Positions 16,124 through 24,782 of a stretch of DNA of 64,000 nt are shown here, piece after piece; the first letter of the stretch is position 1; the number at the start of each line of letters is the position of its first letter. A program made the translations under genes and the position numbers. The stretch spans positions 1 through 64,000 of the forward strand of contig NZ_JAAXGE010000022.1 in the NCBI RefSeq assembly GCF_014750685.1. Reading direction: 5' to 3'. This DNA comes from Bacteroides sp. GM023. GTDB taxonomy: Bacteria > Bacteroidota > Bacteroidia > Bacteroidales > Bacteroidaceae. The notes under the pieces were generated by a model. It did no database searches. It saw only the letters and a program-made list of their open reading frames with translations, and was not told where the DNA came from.

Positions 16124-18634
16124 TTAAAATTTAGTCAACAAGCCATCCGGTAAATTTCCTTTATCATCATCAGGTAATAAATCTATTAATTCTACCGCTA
16201 TTGGATGAAGTTTATCCACCGTTGGCTGATTGTTCATTTCTTGCAATCCTCTATTTATTAAATGTCTTGCACGTACAGAATCTTTCCAGCGAATAGAACT
16301 AAATCGTTCATTCAAATTACGCATCACCCCCATACACTGATAAACCATTGTTAGTTGCATAAATAAAGAATTTATTTGTTCCAACACTTCACGCCCCATT
16401 TCAACATTTTTACTACGGATCACACTATCGGTTTGTGTACGAAGTTGGTTCATTATTTGAGTTGTTTTATCATTTCCTAAATCTTTATTCGCTTTCTCCA
16501 AACGATCAAATTCTTGCCGCAACTCTTTTTCCAAACGATTCCATTCTGTTCTTTCATCCATAGTTTCAATCTTACGAAGTACTTCTTTTAGATGTTGTAA
16601 AACGGCCTTTTTCTCTGAGCTATTAGTATTTTCTCTTCTTACGTCTTCCAATTCTTGTTGCAAAGCTGAAATATCACAACCATCCTCAGCAAACTGCGCA
16701 AGACTCCTTTGAGCATTTTTAAGGTCTTCAACAATACGTTTCTCCGCATCCAAAATCGTCTGCTGCTTAGAAGTATCTAGTTCCTTGGATATAGTATAGT
16801 CATTTGCCGGAAAATAGACTTCCATCGTCATCATTTCCGATGCATTAACCTTTAATGTTATATCCACATTACTAGCTTCAGGTATCAATGATTCAATATC
16901 ATCCCCTGTCACGATAACATCAGCTACATATTCATATAGAGAAGCGGATTTTCCTTCACTATTTTCGTCTGCTTGATAAACAGGAATTCTTAATATATCC
17001 GAGGAAACTCCCGGACGCAATTGAACTGTCGTTTTAAGTCCATTTTCAACTCCTACTGCAGGCAATAGTTTATTCTTTTCAAGTCCACGCAAAGCAGAAA
17101 ACACACTTCTTTTCTTAAATTTATTCCATACAGCTATGCCAATATTATACGGTAGAGGTGCACTTGCAACCTTAGTTCCCTGAATTATTGTTATTTCATG
17201 AGGAAAACAAGGTAACAATGTTCCACTTTCATCATAAGTCAAAATTGAAAATACATTCGGCTTTCCTTCAAGCAAATTTACTTCAACTACATTTCCCATT
17301 TCATTTATCTCAATTCTACCACTAGACCATGATTTATCTTCACCACGAAGTAACTCAACCCATACCTTTTCTGGGCTAGGCTCTCCGGAAGCCTCCTTAT
17401 TCAACTTTAAACTCACCCATTCTATTAATTCCACTGAATTAGCTTCATAGCCAACATCAAATCTGATTGTCCCTAGCTGAATATCCTTCTCTTCGACTAT
17501 ATTATCTAATATTGAAGCATACAACGCTGCTCCAATAGCAACAGCCGTCATCGGATCTATACTTGTATCTACATTTGGAGTTATCTGTTCTTTCAACATC
17601 TGCCGAATAAGTGGTGAATGAGTAGGACCACCAATCAAAATAAGTTTATCAAGTTGAGAACCATCCATACCATTACGCTTCAGTAATTCTTTGCAAATAT
17701 CTACAGACTTCTGAAATAATGGTCGCATTACATCAAAAACATCCGCTTGACAGACTGTTAGATCTAACTCAATCTCTTCTCCATTTTCATCTTCACCTAA
17801 ATCTCCTAAGTTGGATATAATATCTTCTTTATCTTTAAACGATAATTGATTTTTCACCTCCTCAGCATATGTTTTCATAGCCTCCTGCAGAATATTTCTC
17901 CGATCGTTATCTGCTAGAATCCCTACCATTGAATAATTACTTTTTAAATAAGGTATAATTATATTATCTACAATGGCTTCATCTAAATTCTTACCGCCTA
18001 AATAATTATCTCCCTCAGTATCGAACACTTGAATAATTCCATCTTCAACTTTTAATAAAGCAGCATCAAAAGTACCACCACCAAAATCAAACACCATCCA
18101 ATAACCATTCTTTTGTTCAGAAGATAGTCCATATGCCATAGCAGCAGCAATTGGTTCTTGCAATAATTCGCAATATTCAAATCCAGCCAATTTAGCAGCC
18201 TTTATTGTTGCAGTTTTTTGGTTAACAGTAAATTTCGCTGGAACAGTTATTACAACAGAAGTGAAAAGTTCATCTGCTATAAATGACTTTAATGTCTTCA
18301 ATATTTCAGATGAAAGTTCTTCTGAATTATATTCACGCCCCATGTTAGAACTGAAATTTGATTTATCCGTTCCCATCGTTCGTTTAAACTCTGCATAAGT
18401 ATTTGATATTGCACGTTCGCTATTTTTAGTAGCCCGACGTTTATCCGATTTCATATCATTATATGCGCTATCTCCAACCTTTATACTCTTCTTTTTTGTT
18501 ATGGAAACACAGGAAGGAAGAGTATCTTTTAGAGTATCAGTTTTTTTCACTACAGGTTCCCCTTTTTCCATCCGACAGATAGCCGAATTAGTTGTACCAA
18601 GATCTATTCCATAATCAATTTTCAAACGTACCAT
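16124..18634 (-). CDS. Divergent Hsp70-family protein
   Basis: 836-aa Hsp70 homologue, about 200 residues longer than DnaK. The actin-like ATPase domain is intact: YGIDLGTTNS (8-17), DFGGGTFD (183-190) and the adenosine motif LILIGGPTHSPLIRQML. The region after ~390 is unlike DnaK: a beta-rich middle (~400-600) and then a long charged coiled-coil (~615-790) in place of the lid. No DnaK-type EEVD/EEVK tail is present. Lying between a J-like gene and a kinase/AAA gene, it is probably the core of a specialised chaperone machine rather than a spare DnaK. Confidence 0.9.
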   Translation of the reverse strand: MVRLKIDYGIDLGTTNSAICRMEKGEPVVKKTDTLKDTLPSCVSITKKKSIKVGDSAYNDMKSDKRRATKNSERAISNTYAEFKRTMGTDKSNFSSNMGREYNSEELSSEILKTLKSFIADELFTSVVITVPAKFTVNQKTATIKAAKLAGFEYCELLQEPIAAAMAYGLSSEQKNGYWMVFDFGGGTFDAALLKVEDGIIQVFDTEGDNYLGGKNLDEAIVDNIIIPYLKSNYSMVGILADNDRRNILQEAMKTYAEEVKNQLSFKDKEDIISNLGDLGEDENGEEIELDLTVCQADVFDVMRPLFQKSVDICKELLKRNGMDGSQLDKLILIGGPTHSPLIRQMLKEQITPNVDTSIDPMTAVAIGAALYASILDNIVEEKDIQLGTIRFDVGYEANSVELIEWVSLKLNKEASGEPSPEKVWVELLRGEDKSWSSGRIEINEMGNVVEVNLLEGKPNVFSILTYDESGTLLPCFPHEITIIQGTKVASAPLPYNIGIAVWNKFKKRSVFSALRGLEKNKLLPAVGVENGLKTTVQLRPGVSSDILRIPVYQADENSEGKSASLYEYVADVIVTGDDIESLIPEASNVDITLKVNASEMMTMEVYFPANDYTISKELDTSKQQTILDAEKRIVEDLKNAQRSLAQFAEDGCDISALQQELEDVRRENTNSSEKKAVLQHLKEVLRKIETMDERTEWNRLEKELRQEFDRLEKANKDLGNDKTTQIMNQLRTQTDSVIRSKNVEMGREVLEQINSLFMQLTMVYQCMGVMRNLNERFSSIRWKDSVRARHLINRGLQEMNNQPTVDKLHPIAVELIDLLPDDDKGNLPDGLLTKF

Positions 18635-18644
18635 ATATTAGATT

Positions 18645-19535
18645 TTAGATGTTTTGACTTACAGTAACTTGAGCTGTTTGAATCATTTGTCCTTTATAAT
18701 TTATTTGTGGTTTAATAATACCAGTAATAATCTGTTCGCCGTCTTTCAGACTTTCATCTGATAGAAAATTTACAATTACTTTCATACCATCATTATAAGC
18801 TTTACCCAACATATCTACCATTTCATAATTATTTGCCAAGAAATTATCCTTGATCCTTTCAACCGCTTTATTCAACTGTTTATATCCTTTTACAGAAGGG
18901 TCCATGCGTGACAGGTTTATTTCGATACGAACTATTTCATCTGCAACCTTTAATGCTAGAGAATGATCTACTTGTGGATTTCCATTTTTTTCGCAGGAGA
19001 CTGTATTGGATTGAATTTTCTGTATATCAAGCTGCCTATTAAGGAGTTCCATTAGTTTATTATCCAACTTCACTGACTCTTCTTGTACATTATTTTGGGC
19101 TTCCCGTACCTTGTCTATCATAGAGGTACTATAAGAAATGCGTTTGTGCAAAATCCAATACACACTAACTGCTATGATGAGTACGATAATAAACCCTACA
19201 ATACCATATACTGTGCGAGATTGAATATTTTCTGAAAATATTTCAGTCTTCTCTTTTACAATCTTTTGTGTATCAATTATTTCTCCACCAAGCTTGCAAG
19301 AAACCCCATTTAATTCTTTCTGAATTTCAGAAAGTTTCTCTTGCAAACTATCACATACTAAATAAATTTCAGAGATCTGAAACCCTGTTTTATTATCGGC
19401 AACCTGCATCCGCTCAATGGATTGTACGATATCTATGATGCTCTTTTGAACTTTCTCTATTTTAATAGAGTCACTACTATTACCATACACAGAAATTGGT
19501 AATACAAATAATAATATAAATATAATCTGTTTCAT
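18645..19535 (-). CDS. Membrane coiled-coil protein in Hsp70 operon
   Basis: 296-aa protein with an N-terminal signal peptide (about 1-19), a periplasmic helical segment (20-105), a membrane span (109-129) and a cytoplasmic coiled coil plus a small C-terminal domain (about 205-285) that ends in a beta-rich stretch. This predicts an envelope sensor with an outside and an inside part. It lies 9 bases before the Hsp70 start, so it is co-translated. No family is recognised. A role as the membrane input for the chaperone operon is inferred. Confidence 0.72.
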   Translation of the reverse strand: MKQIIFILLFVLPISVYGNSSDSIKIEKVQKSIIDIVQSIERMQVADNKTGFQISEIYLVCDSLQEKLSEIQKELNGVSCKLGGEIIDTQKIVKEKTEIFSENIQSRTVYGIVGFIIVLIIAVSVYWILHKRISYSTSMIDKVREAQNNVQEESVKLDNKLMELLNRQLDIQKIQSNTVSCEKNGNPQVDHSLALKVADEIVRIEINLSRMDPSVKGYKQLNKAVERIKDNFLANNYEMVDMLGKAYNDGMKVIVNFLSDESLKDGEQIITGIIKPQINYKGQMIQTAQVTVSQNI

Positions 19536-19538
19536 AAA

Positions 19539-21188
19539 TTATGAATTAACAAGAGATAAAATGAAAATAATTATTCCAACACCAATTGCTATTATGCATC
19601 CCCAACTAGTATCCTCGCTAGATGAGGAAGAAGTAGTAGACGAGGACGATATAGGAGGCATAGTAGGTAGCCTACTCATTGTGGCACTAACTGGACGCAC
19701 CATCGGATCAGCAGATGTTGAAACCCCAACTTGTCTACACAAATCCCTGAGCGTATTTCGATTCACCACATATCTATTATTTTTAAACTCTTTCTCCATA
19801 TCAAAAGTATCCATTAACTGAGTAGCTTTCCATGCTGAATATAGAGCTGATTTAATTTCTTGAAATTTAGACTCTTCAGATGACATAAATGGATAGCCTG
19901 CCGAACTATTATCAATCGTACTTTTTTGCGCGTTATTAACCTCTTCTATTACATAATATAATGCACTAGATACTATCTGAGTCGATATTTTTAAATAGTA
20001 TCCATTTGAAGCACCTAACTTTTTCTTAACTGCTTGCAGCAGCGGATGAGTTTTCCGCAATAAATCCATTGCATAAGTTATTTTTGCAGGCAAACGGCAG
20101 AATTTTGCCAATTCATCTTTAATCTGCTTATCTTCTATATAAACGTCCTTTGGTGGTAAGTCATCAATGATTTTCTGTAATATTCCAACATTTTCTATAC
20201 ATCTATCCTTAGCCATTTTTCCTACCACTATGGAAAATGCATATTTTTGTATTTTAATCGCTTTCAAAGCAGCATCAAGTTCCTCCGAATTATTAAAATA
20301 ATCAATACCACACTGTAAAATCTCAATTCCCAACTTATCAGCAATTATCTGATACTGCATATCAGTTGATAAACACAATGACTTTAGTTGCTCAAGCAAA
20401 GTCTTTGTCGCATTTACCAGTGCCACACCTGCATTATACCGTGCATGAGAATCTTTATGTGGCACCAATCGAACTTTCTCTATTTCTGCCTCGAGAGCAG
20501 ATACTATCGGAAAAGTCAATTTTTCTTTAACATATTCTCGATAAACAGAGCCCGTTATATTTTGCAATATAAACAGACCGTAACTTTTCATCTCATAAAT
20601 GAGACAGTCCAAATATAAATAGACTAAACTTTCTTCGGAAGCGCGATAAGTAGTATCAACGACTGTGCACATAAATTCTTTACGATAATCATCTGTTTGC
20701 AATAACTTCATCATCGAATTAATTGCCAAAGGCAGATTTTCTTGAATAAGCGCAGCAGTAGCCTTGTTTAATAGTGAAGAAAAACATTCTTTTTTATCCC
20801 ATATTGCAATAGCGCTAGTGATTTCTCCTGCATTCAAATGATTAAAAGCTATATCATCCAATGGGGTCACTTTCACAAACCAATACAAGGCATACTTTAT
20901 CTTCTCGTGGGGTAAAGTTAATTGAGATTCCGCATTTGTCACCATTTCTACATTTCTTCTTATAAAAGGAAGTATTTGGCTAAAATCGGAAGAAAACACA
21001 ACATCCCTATTTACTTTCAAAAAAGCTTTTGTTCTTCCTATATTAGCCACAATTTCTTTAGTAGAAGCATTGGCATACACTCCTAATACCCGAAAAGGAT
21101 TATTTTGTATTAGAGACAATAAACGAGATTCTGCACTCATAAATAGAGATATAGTAGTGCCCGTAGATTCCCGAACCGGACGGTTCAT
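19539..21188 (-). CDS. J-like protein with C-terminal membrane anchor
   Basis: 549-aa first gene of the operon. Residues ~29-104 (NPFRVLGVYANASTKEIVANI...) resemble a J domain start (x-x-x-LGV-x-x-x-A-[ST]-x-x-E-I), but the HPD tripeptide needed to stimulate Hsp70 is absent (KVNRD at that place). A long helical, repeat-like region (110-470) and a Ser-rich linker (about 508-523) follow, then a C-terminal membrane span (529-546), giving a tail-anchored layout. An alternative start exists at M17 (21140). It sits 3 bases upstream of the membrane coiled-coil gene and is the likely partner of the Hsp70. Confidence 0.75.
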   Translation of the reverse strand: MNRPVRESTGTTISLFMSAESRLLSLIQNNPFRVLGVYANASTKEIVANIGRTKAFLKVNRDVVFSSDFSQILPFIRRNVEMVTNAESQLTLPHEKIKYALYWFVKVTPLDDIAFNHLNAGEITSAIAIWDKKECFSSLLNKATAALIQENLPLAINSMMKLLQTDDYRKEFMCTVVDTTYRASEESLVYLYLDCLIYEMKSYGLFILQNITGSVYREYVKEKLTFPIVSALEAEIEKVRLVPHKDSHARYNAGVALVNATKTLLEQLKSLCLSTDMQYQIIADKLGIEILQCGIDYFNNSEELDAALKAIKIQKYAFSIVVGKMAKDRCIENVGILQKIIDDLPPKDVYIEDKQIKDELAKFCRLPAKITYAMDLLRKTHPLLQAVKKKLGASNGYYLKISTQIVSSALYYVIEEVNNAQKSTIDNSSAGYPFMSSEESKFQEIKSALYSAWKATQLMDTFDMEKEFKNNRYVVNRNTLRDLCRQVGVSTSADPMVRPVSATMSRLPTMPPISSSSTTSSSSSEDTSWGCIIAIGVGIIIFILSLVNS

Positions 21189-21218
21189 TAATTTAGATAG
21201 AAGAGATAACTATTATAT

Positions 21219-21535
21219 AAAAAAAAGCGCGGGAATCTGTACCTGTTACTCGTCCCACACTTCGAGGCCTTCGCATTGCCCATCATTGTCTGAACGAGCA
21301 ACGCAGAAGCCCACGCCGATATGTATAATAATCAGTTCACCTTTCTATTACAGAAAAGCGAACCAAAGGCATAAACACATCCCGCAGACATCCACTGTTG
21401 CTTTGCTTTTGACAATGACTCAAAATTTGCGAAGTTTCGAAGTGTCAAAGACAAAACGTCAAGTAAACGTCTTTCTTTATATAATACATTCCCCACACCA
21501 CCCTAACCTCACGAATTGAGGTATCGGCGTGAGAA
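21219..21535 (-). ncRNA. Structured ~310-nt RNA upstream of the Hsp70 operon (copy 1)
   Basis: Minus-strand RNA. The -7-like box TAGCTTTG (21542-21549) precedes it and a terminator closes it: GCGTGGG (in 21310-21317) pairs with CCCGCGC (21227-21233), followed by eight T. Long-range pairs are AGACG (21468-21472) with TGTCT (21386-21390), and an inner GTTGCTCGT/ACGAGTAAC stem. It shares sequence blocks and the same pairing plan with the RNA at 58148-58436. Its 3' end is about 30 bases before the operon ATG on the same strand, so it could be an independent RNA or an attenuating leader of the operon. Confidence 0.75.
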
Positions 21536-21541
21536 ACTGTG

Positions 21542-21549
21542 CAAAGCTA
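21542..21549 (-). promoter_or_regulatory. -7 box (TAGCTTTG) for RNA copy 1
   Basis: TAnnTTTG match on the minus strand, about 7 bases before the inferred RNA 5' end. No good -33 box at standard spacing was seen. Confidence 0.5.
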
Positions 21550-21689
21550 TAAAAATAAAATCAAATATCCTACATCGTGTCATTCATTTTAAAAAAAGAG
21601 ACGAAATTATTAGAAAATCGTCATTACGCATTGTTACAACTTATCAAAAATTCGTTTCATTGTGCCGTAACCTAACATATCTAAATATT

Positions 21690-21886
21690 CTATCTTTGCA
21701 TACATCTTTGTTTTCATATTACACTTTATCCAAAAATAAGTCCTCTTGTTGCTAAGTTTTAGTATATTCAATATAGCACAGATCACTACTTTTTCACTTC
21801 TATTACTTCTCCTCCAAACCATTAATAGAAAAATTCTTCTTTATTAAGGATAAACTTCTTTTTGTCAAATAGAAAACTTACCTTTG
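21690..21886 (+). promoter_or_regulatory. Two -7 boxes upstream of HU-like gene
   Basis: A TATCTTTG box near 21691-21698 and a TACCTTTG box at 21879-21886. The second is the better placed and would start transcription just before the 21-bp repeat array, about 190 bases upstream of the HU-like ATG. The stretch between the boxes has no convincing gene. Confidence 0.5.
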
Positions 21887-21900
21887 CATAAGAGCAAACT

Positions 21901-21981
21901 ATAAATGAAAGCTTTGATTATAAAAATGAAAGCTTTATTTTTATAAATGCAAGCTTCAATTATAAAAACAAAAGTTGAATT
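21901..21981. repeat. Four 21-bp tandem units in HU-like gene leader
   Basis: ATGAAAGCTT (21905-21914), ATGAAAGCTT (21926-21935), ATGCAAGCTT (21947-21956) and the degenerate ACAAAAGTTG (21968-21977) repeat at exactly 21-bp intervals, separated by AT-rich spacers. The AAGCTT core is palindromic. Two helical turns per unit place all sites on one face of the DNA, as expected for cooperative protein binding. The second HU-like gene has an analogous array at 56396-56477. Confidence 0.8.
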
Positions 21982-22083
21982 TATAGTTTATAATTAATCA
22001 AAAGGAACTTTACTATTAAAAGAAAGGAAGTTTGCCTCTAATACAAAAGAACTTATCTATTAACACTTTAAACAATAGATGAT

Positions 22084-22728
22084 ATGGCAAGATATATCAT
22101 AGAGGAGATGCCCGATCTTCAGAAAACAGGCAAAAGAATTACTTATCCTAAATTTGCGCGGATAGATAATGCAAGCATAAAAGAGCTAGCGCAACGGGTT
22201 GGCGATGTCAGCGGCTTCAGCGCAGGAGACATAGAAGGCGTACTACTGCAGACCGCCATTGAAATGGCACATCTGATGGCAGAAGGACGTTCGGTAAAAA
22301 TAGACGGAATAGGAACGTTTACTCCCTCTCTTACCTTAGGCAGAGACAAAGAACGGGAAAATCCGGAAGAAGGTGGAACTCATCGCAACGCACAAAGCAT
22401 CTTTATAGGAGGCGTAAATTTCCGGGTAGACCGAGAAATGGTGAGAAACATCAGCGAAAGATGCCGACTGGAAAGAGCACCTTGGAAAAAGCAACGCTCC
22501 TCTAAAAAATTCACACCGGAACAACGACTGGCATTAGCTCTAAAGTATTTGGACGAACATCCCTTCCTGACCGTTTGGGAATACCGCAAACTAACAGGAT
22601 TGTTGCAAACAGCAGCAACCAACGAACTAAGACAGTGGGGACATCAACCGGATTCTGGAATAGAAATCACAGGAAGAGGAGCACACAGGGTATATATAAA
22701 GAAAAAAATAGCCGAACAAAGTGAATAA
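22084..22728 (+). CDS. HU/IHF-family-like DNA-binding protein with C-terminal wing domain (copy 1)
   Basis: 214-aa protein. The first ~115 residues match the HU-like fold found in Bacteroidales (helical N-terminus, then GRSVKIDGIGTFTPSL and the DNA-contact beta arm region followed by GVNFRVDREM). The C-terminal ~75 residues look like a winged-helix unit (LTVWEYRKLTGLLQTAATNELRQW). It is longer than true HU (~90 aa). A related gene is at 55720-56358. The repeat array in its leader suggests autoregulation. It is divergent from the RNA and Hsp70 operon. Confidence 0.82.
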   Translation: MARYIIEEMPDLQKTGKRITYPKFARIDNASIKELAQRVGDVSGFSAGDIEGVLLQTAIEMAHLMAEGRSVKIDGIGTFTPSLTLGRDKERENPEEGGTHRNAQSIFIGGVNFRVDREMVRNISERCRLERAPWKKQRSSKKFTPEQRLALALKYLDEHPFLTVWEYRKLTGLLQTAATNELRQWGHQPDSGIEITGRGAHRVYIKKKIAEQSE

Positions 22729-22941
22729 CAGTATGAGAAATACCCCAAAAATAGATGAGAAATAATAGTTCTGAGGCCTATTTCACTAAGGAAACTATGA
22801 GAAATAGGCTTTTCCAAAACATTTCTCATTCAGTAATCAACTGCTTATAAGATTATTACAGCAAAACTATGAGAACATGAAAATAGGAATATTTTTGCTT
22901 GTTCTAGGCGTTCATCTTTAATGCGATAAAAAAACAAAATT

Positions 22942-23838
22942 CTACAGGCTCTTACTATGATGTCCAGCGAAACGCATAAATACCTGTGACAATCCTCCCT
23001 CCTGCCCTTGCAACTGAACGAAATTAAATTCACGCTGCATCGGCATTCCTTTTATTTCAACTACACGGAGATTACCAGCCACAAGCTCTTTATGCACTGA
23101 ACGGATAGAAACAATTCCCATACAGTCCGTGTGTTCCAAAAAAAGTTTGATACTCTCCGTACTACCGAGATACATTAATACATTTAGAGAAGAAAGCTTG
23201 AGATTATGTTGCAACAAGGCACGTTCAAACACATCTAATGTCCCGGACCCCCTCTCCCTCAATACCAAAGGAATATTCAGCAAATCTTCCGGAGTAATCT
23301 CATCCGAGACCGCTAATTTACTCTGTGTATGCACCACGGCAACCAGTTCATCTTGCAAAAATGAAATATATTTCAGATTAGGCAGACGGAAGATTCCTTC
23401 GACCAGTCCCAAATCAATCCGATGCTCTTGCAAGGCAGCTTCCACTCCCCGGGAATTTCCATTAATCAAAGAAAGACTAATTTGCGGGAACTTGGCTATA
23501 AAATTCGCCAACAAAGGAGGAAGTACATATTGCGCAATCGTAGTACTGGCTCCCAGTTTCAATTCGCCGATATATTCATTATGCAACAGATGCATCTCAT
23601 ATTCCAGCTGTTTATAATCGTCCTGAATTTTCTCGCTATGTTTCAGCAACAACTCTCCGGCCTTAGTCAGTGAGATTCTGCTCCCTTGACGGTCAAACAA
23701 ACGAGCTTGATAGTAAGTTTCCAGTTCTTGAATATGTTTAGTGATAGCAGGTTGGCTAACAAACAATTCTTGCGAAGCCTTCGTAAAGCTTAGATTCTTC
23801 GCTACGCTCTGAAATACTTTTAAACGAAAATCGGACAC
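22942..23838 (-). CDS. LysR-type transcriptional regulator
   Basis: 298-aa regulator with the N-terminal winged HTH (LKVFQSVAKNLSFTKASQELFVSQPAITKHIQELE, residues ~7-41) and a C-terminal periplasmic-binding-like effector domain (about 90-295). The family usually senses a small molecule and controls neighbouring genes. No divergent partner gene is adjacent: upstream is the 195-aa unknown gene on the same strand. In enterobacteria a LysR regulator (YeiE) pairs with yeiH, and a yeiH homologue is at 9673-10668, but linkage here is only a guess. Confidence 0.92.
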   Translation of the reverse strand: MSDFRLKVFQSVAKNLSFTKASQELFVSQPAITKHIQELETYYQARLFDRQGSRISLTKAGELLLKHSEKIQDDYKQLEYEMHLLHNEYIGELKLGASTTIAQYVLPPLLANFIAKFPQISLSLINGNSRGVEAALQEHRIDLGLVEGIFRLPNLKYISFLQDELVAVVHTQSKLAVSDEITPEDLLNIPLVLRERGSGTLDVFERALLQHNLKLSSLNVLMYLGSTESIKLFLEHTDCMGIVSIRSVHKELVAGNLRVVEIKGMPMQREFNFVQLQGQEGGLSQVFMRFAGHHSKSL

Positions 23839-23908
23839 GGCAATTATGATTAACAGTTAAGAAATCAATGACGAATAATGAATTACAGAAAGAATAAAAA
23901 CACAATAG

Positions 23909-24496
23909 TTATTGCAGTTCTTCTGCCTTTATTCCTAATGCCTGCATGACAGGGAAGGCTAACATATCCCATTTGTAAGCCAATGGAACTTCCGGTTCAT
24001 TCATGCGGAATTGGATTATCTCTTTGCCTTTCACTTCGTGCAAAACATCTATTACCTTCTTTCCATATTCTTCATTGAAAGAAATAACAATCATCCTTTT
24101 CACGTCAGCCGAATCGGAAACGATAGAGAGCAAATCTAAAAATAAATCTTCCCTTGACACCATTCCTTCAGACGGAACACTGGCGAAAGAATATTCACCA
24201 TAAGGACTTTGGAAAGCAACTCCATTCAATTCTTCCTGCAAGTCGGAAGGTTGGCAATGTTGCAAACGGCTAGATTCCTTATCATACACAAAAAGGAATT
24301 GTACTTCATTCTTTCCTTCAGTGATTCCTGCGTCCAAAGTCAGATAGGTAGTCAATATCGAAAGGTCTATCTCTTGTAAAGAACGACGCAAAGTCTCTTC
24401 AAAATATCCTTTTATATCCGTTATTACAAAATTCAAGAAAGCAGCATCAATCAAGACTACTGTTTCAGAAAGTTTTATTTGGGGCTTATCATTCAT
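23909..24496 (-). CDS. Unknown soluble protein (DUF6621-like)
   Basis: 195-aa predicted cytoplasmic protein without signal peptide or membrane segment. It has an alternating alpha/beta look (VVLIDAAFLNFVITDIKGYF; KRMIVISFNEEYGKKVIDVL). I recall similar Bacteroides proteins listed as DUF6621, but this is not certain. A -7-like box TATCTTTA is at 24522-24529 on the minus strand. No functional inference is possible beyond its conserved position next to clpB. Confidence 0.65.
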   Translation of the reverse strand: MNDKPQIKLSETVVLIDAAFLNFVITDIKGYFEETLRRSLQEIDLSILTTYLTLDAGITEGKNEVQFLFVYDKESSRLQHCQPSDLQEELNGVAFQSPYGEYSFASVPSEGMVSREDLFLDLLSIVSDSADVKRMIVISFNEEYGKKVIDVLHEVKGKEIIQFRMNEPEVPLAYKWDMLAFPVMQALGIKAEELQ

Positions 24497-24716
24497 ATTC
24501 CTTATATATTATAACAGTGGATAAAGATACTACAATACTTTTATTTATCCACTTTTCAATATTTATTTTCTTTCATTGTGGTTAAGATTAACCAGAACTA
24601 TACATTCAGAGAGATAAATAACGGTATATTGCAAATTCGTCAGTTCGTACTGAAGAAAAAGGTCATTTTGTCTTTTAACTCCCTATAAGTCATGCTATTT
24701 TGTCATATTTTTCTAC

Positions 24717-24733
24717 TTGGCAAATCTTTTGAG
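24717..24733 (+). promoter_or_regulatory. Possible sigma-54-like element upstream of clpB
   Basis: CTTGGCA with GG at 24719-24720, and TTTGA 10 bases later, so the -12 dinucleotide is GA instead of GC. It lies about 50 bases before the clpB ATG. It is reported because dnaK has a full match; on its own it is weak. The rest of 24497-24782 holds no gene. Confidence 0.25.
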
Positions 24734-24782
24734 CCCTTTTAGGTGTTATTAAAAACGTGAAATAAGAAAGGAGAACAACTAT

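Noticed and set aside
21560..21880. Remnant of a VirE gene between RNA 1 and the HU-like gene
   Set aside because: Looked for because the second module has VirE there; no frame encodes VapE motifs, so nothing is called.
21901..21981. CRISPR or simple-satellite reading of the 21-bp array
   Set aside because: The unit is 21 bp in total with no distinct spacer and the position is a gene leader; an operator array fits better.
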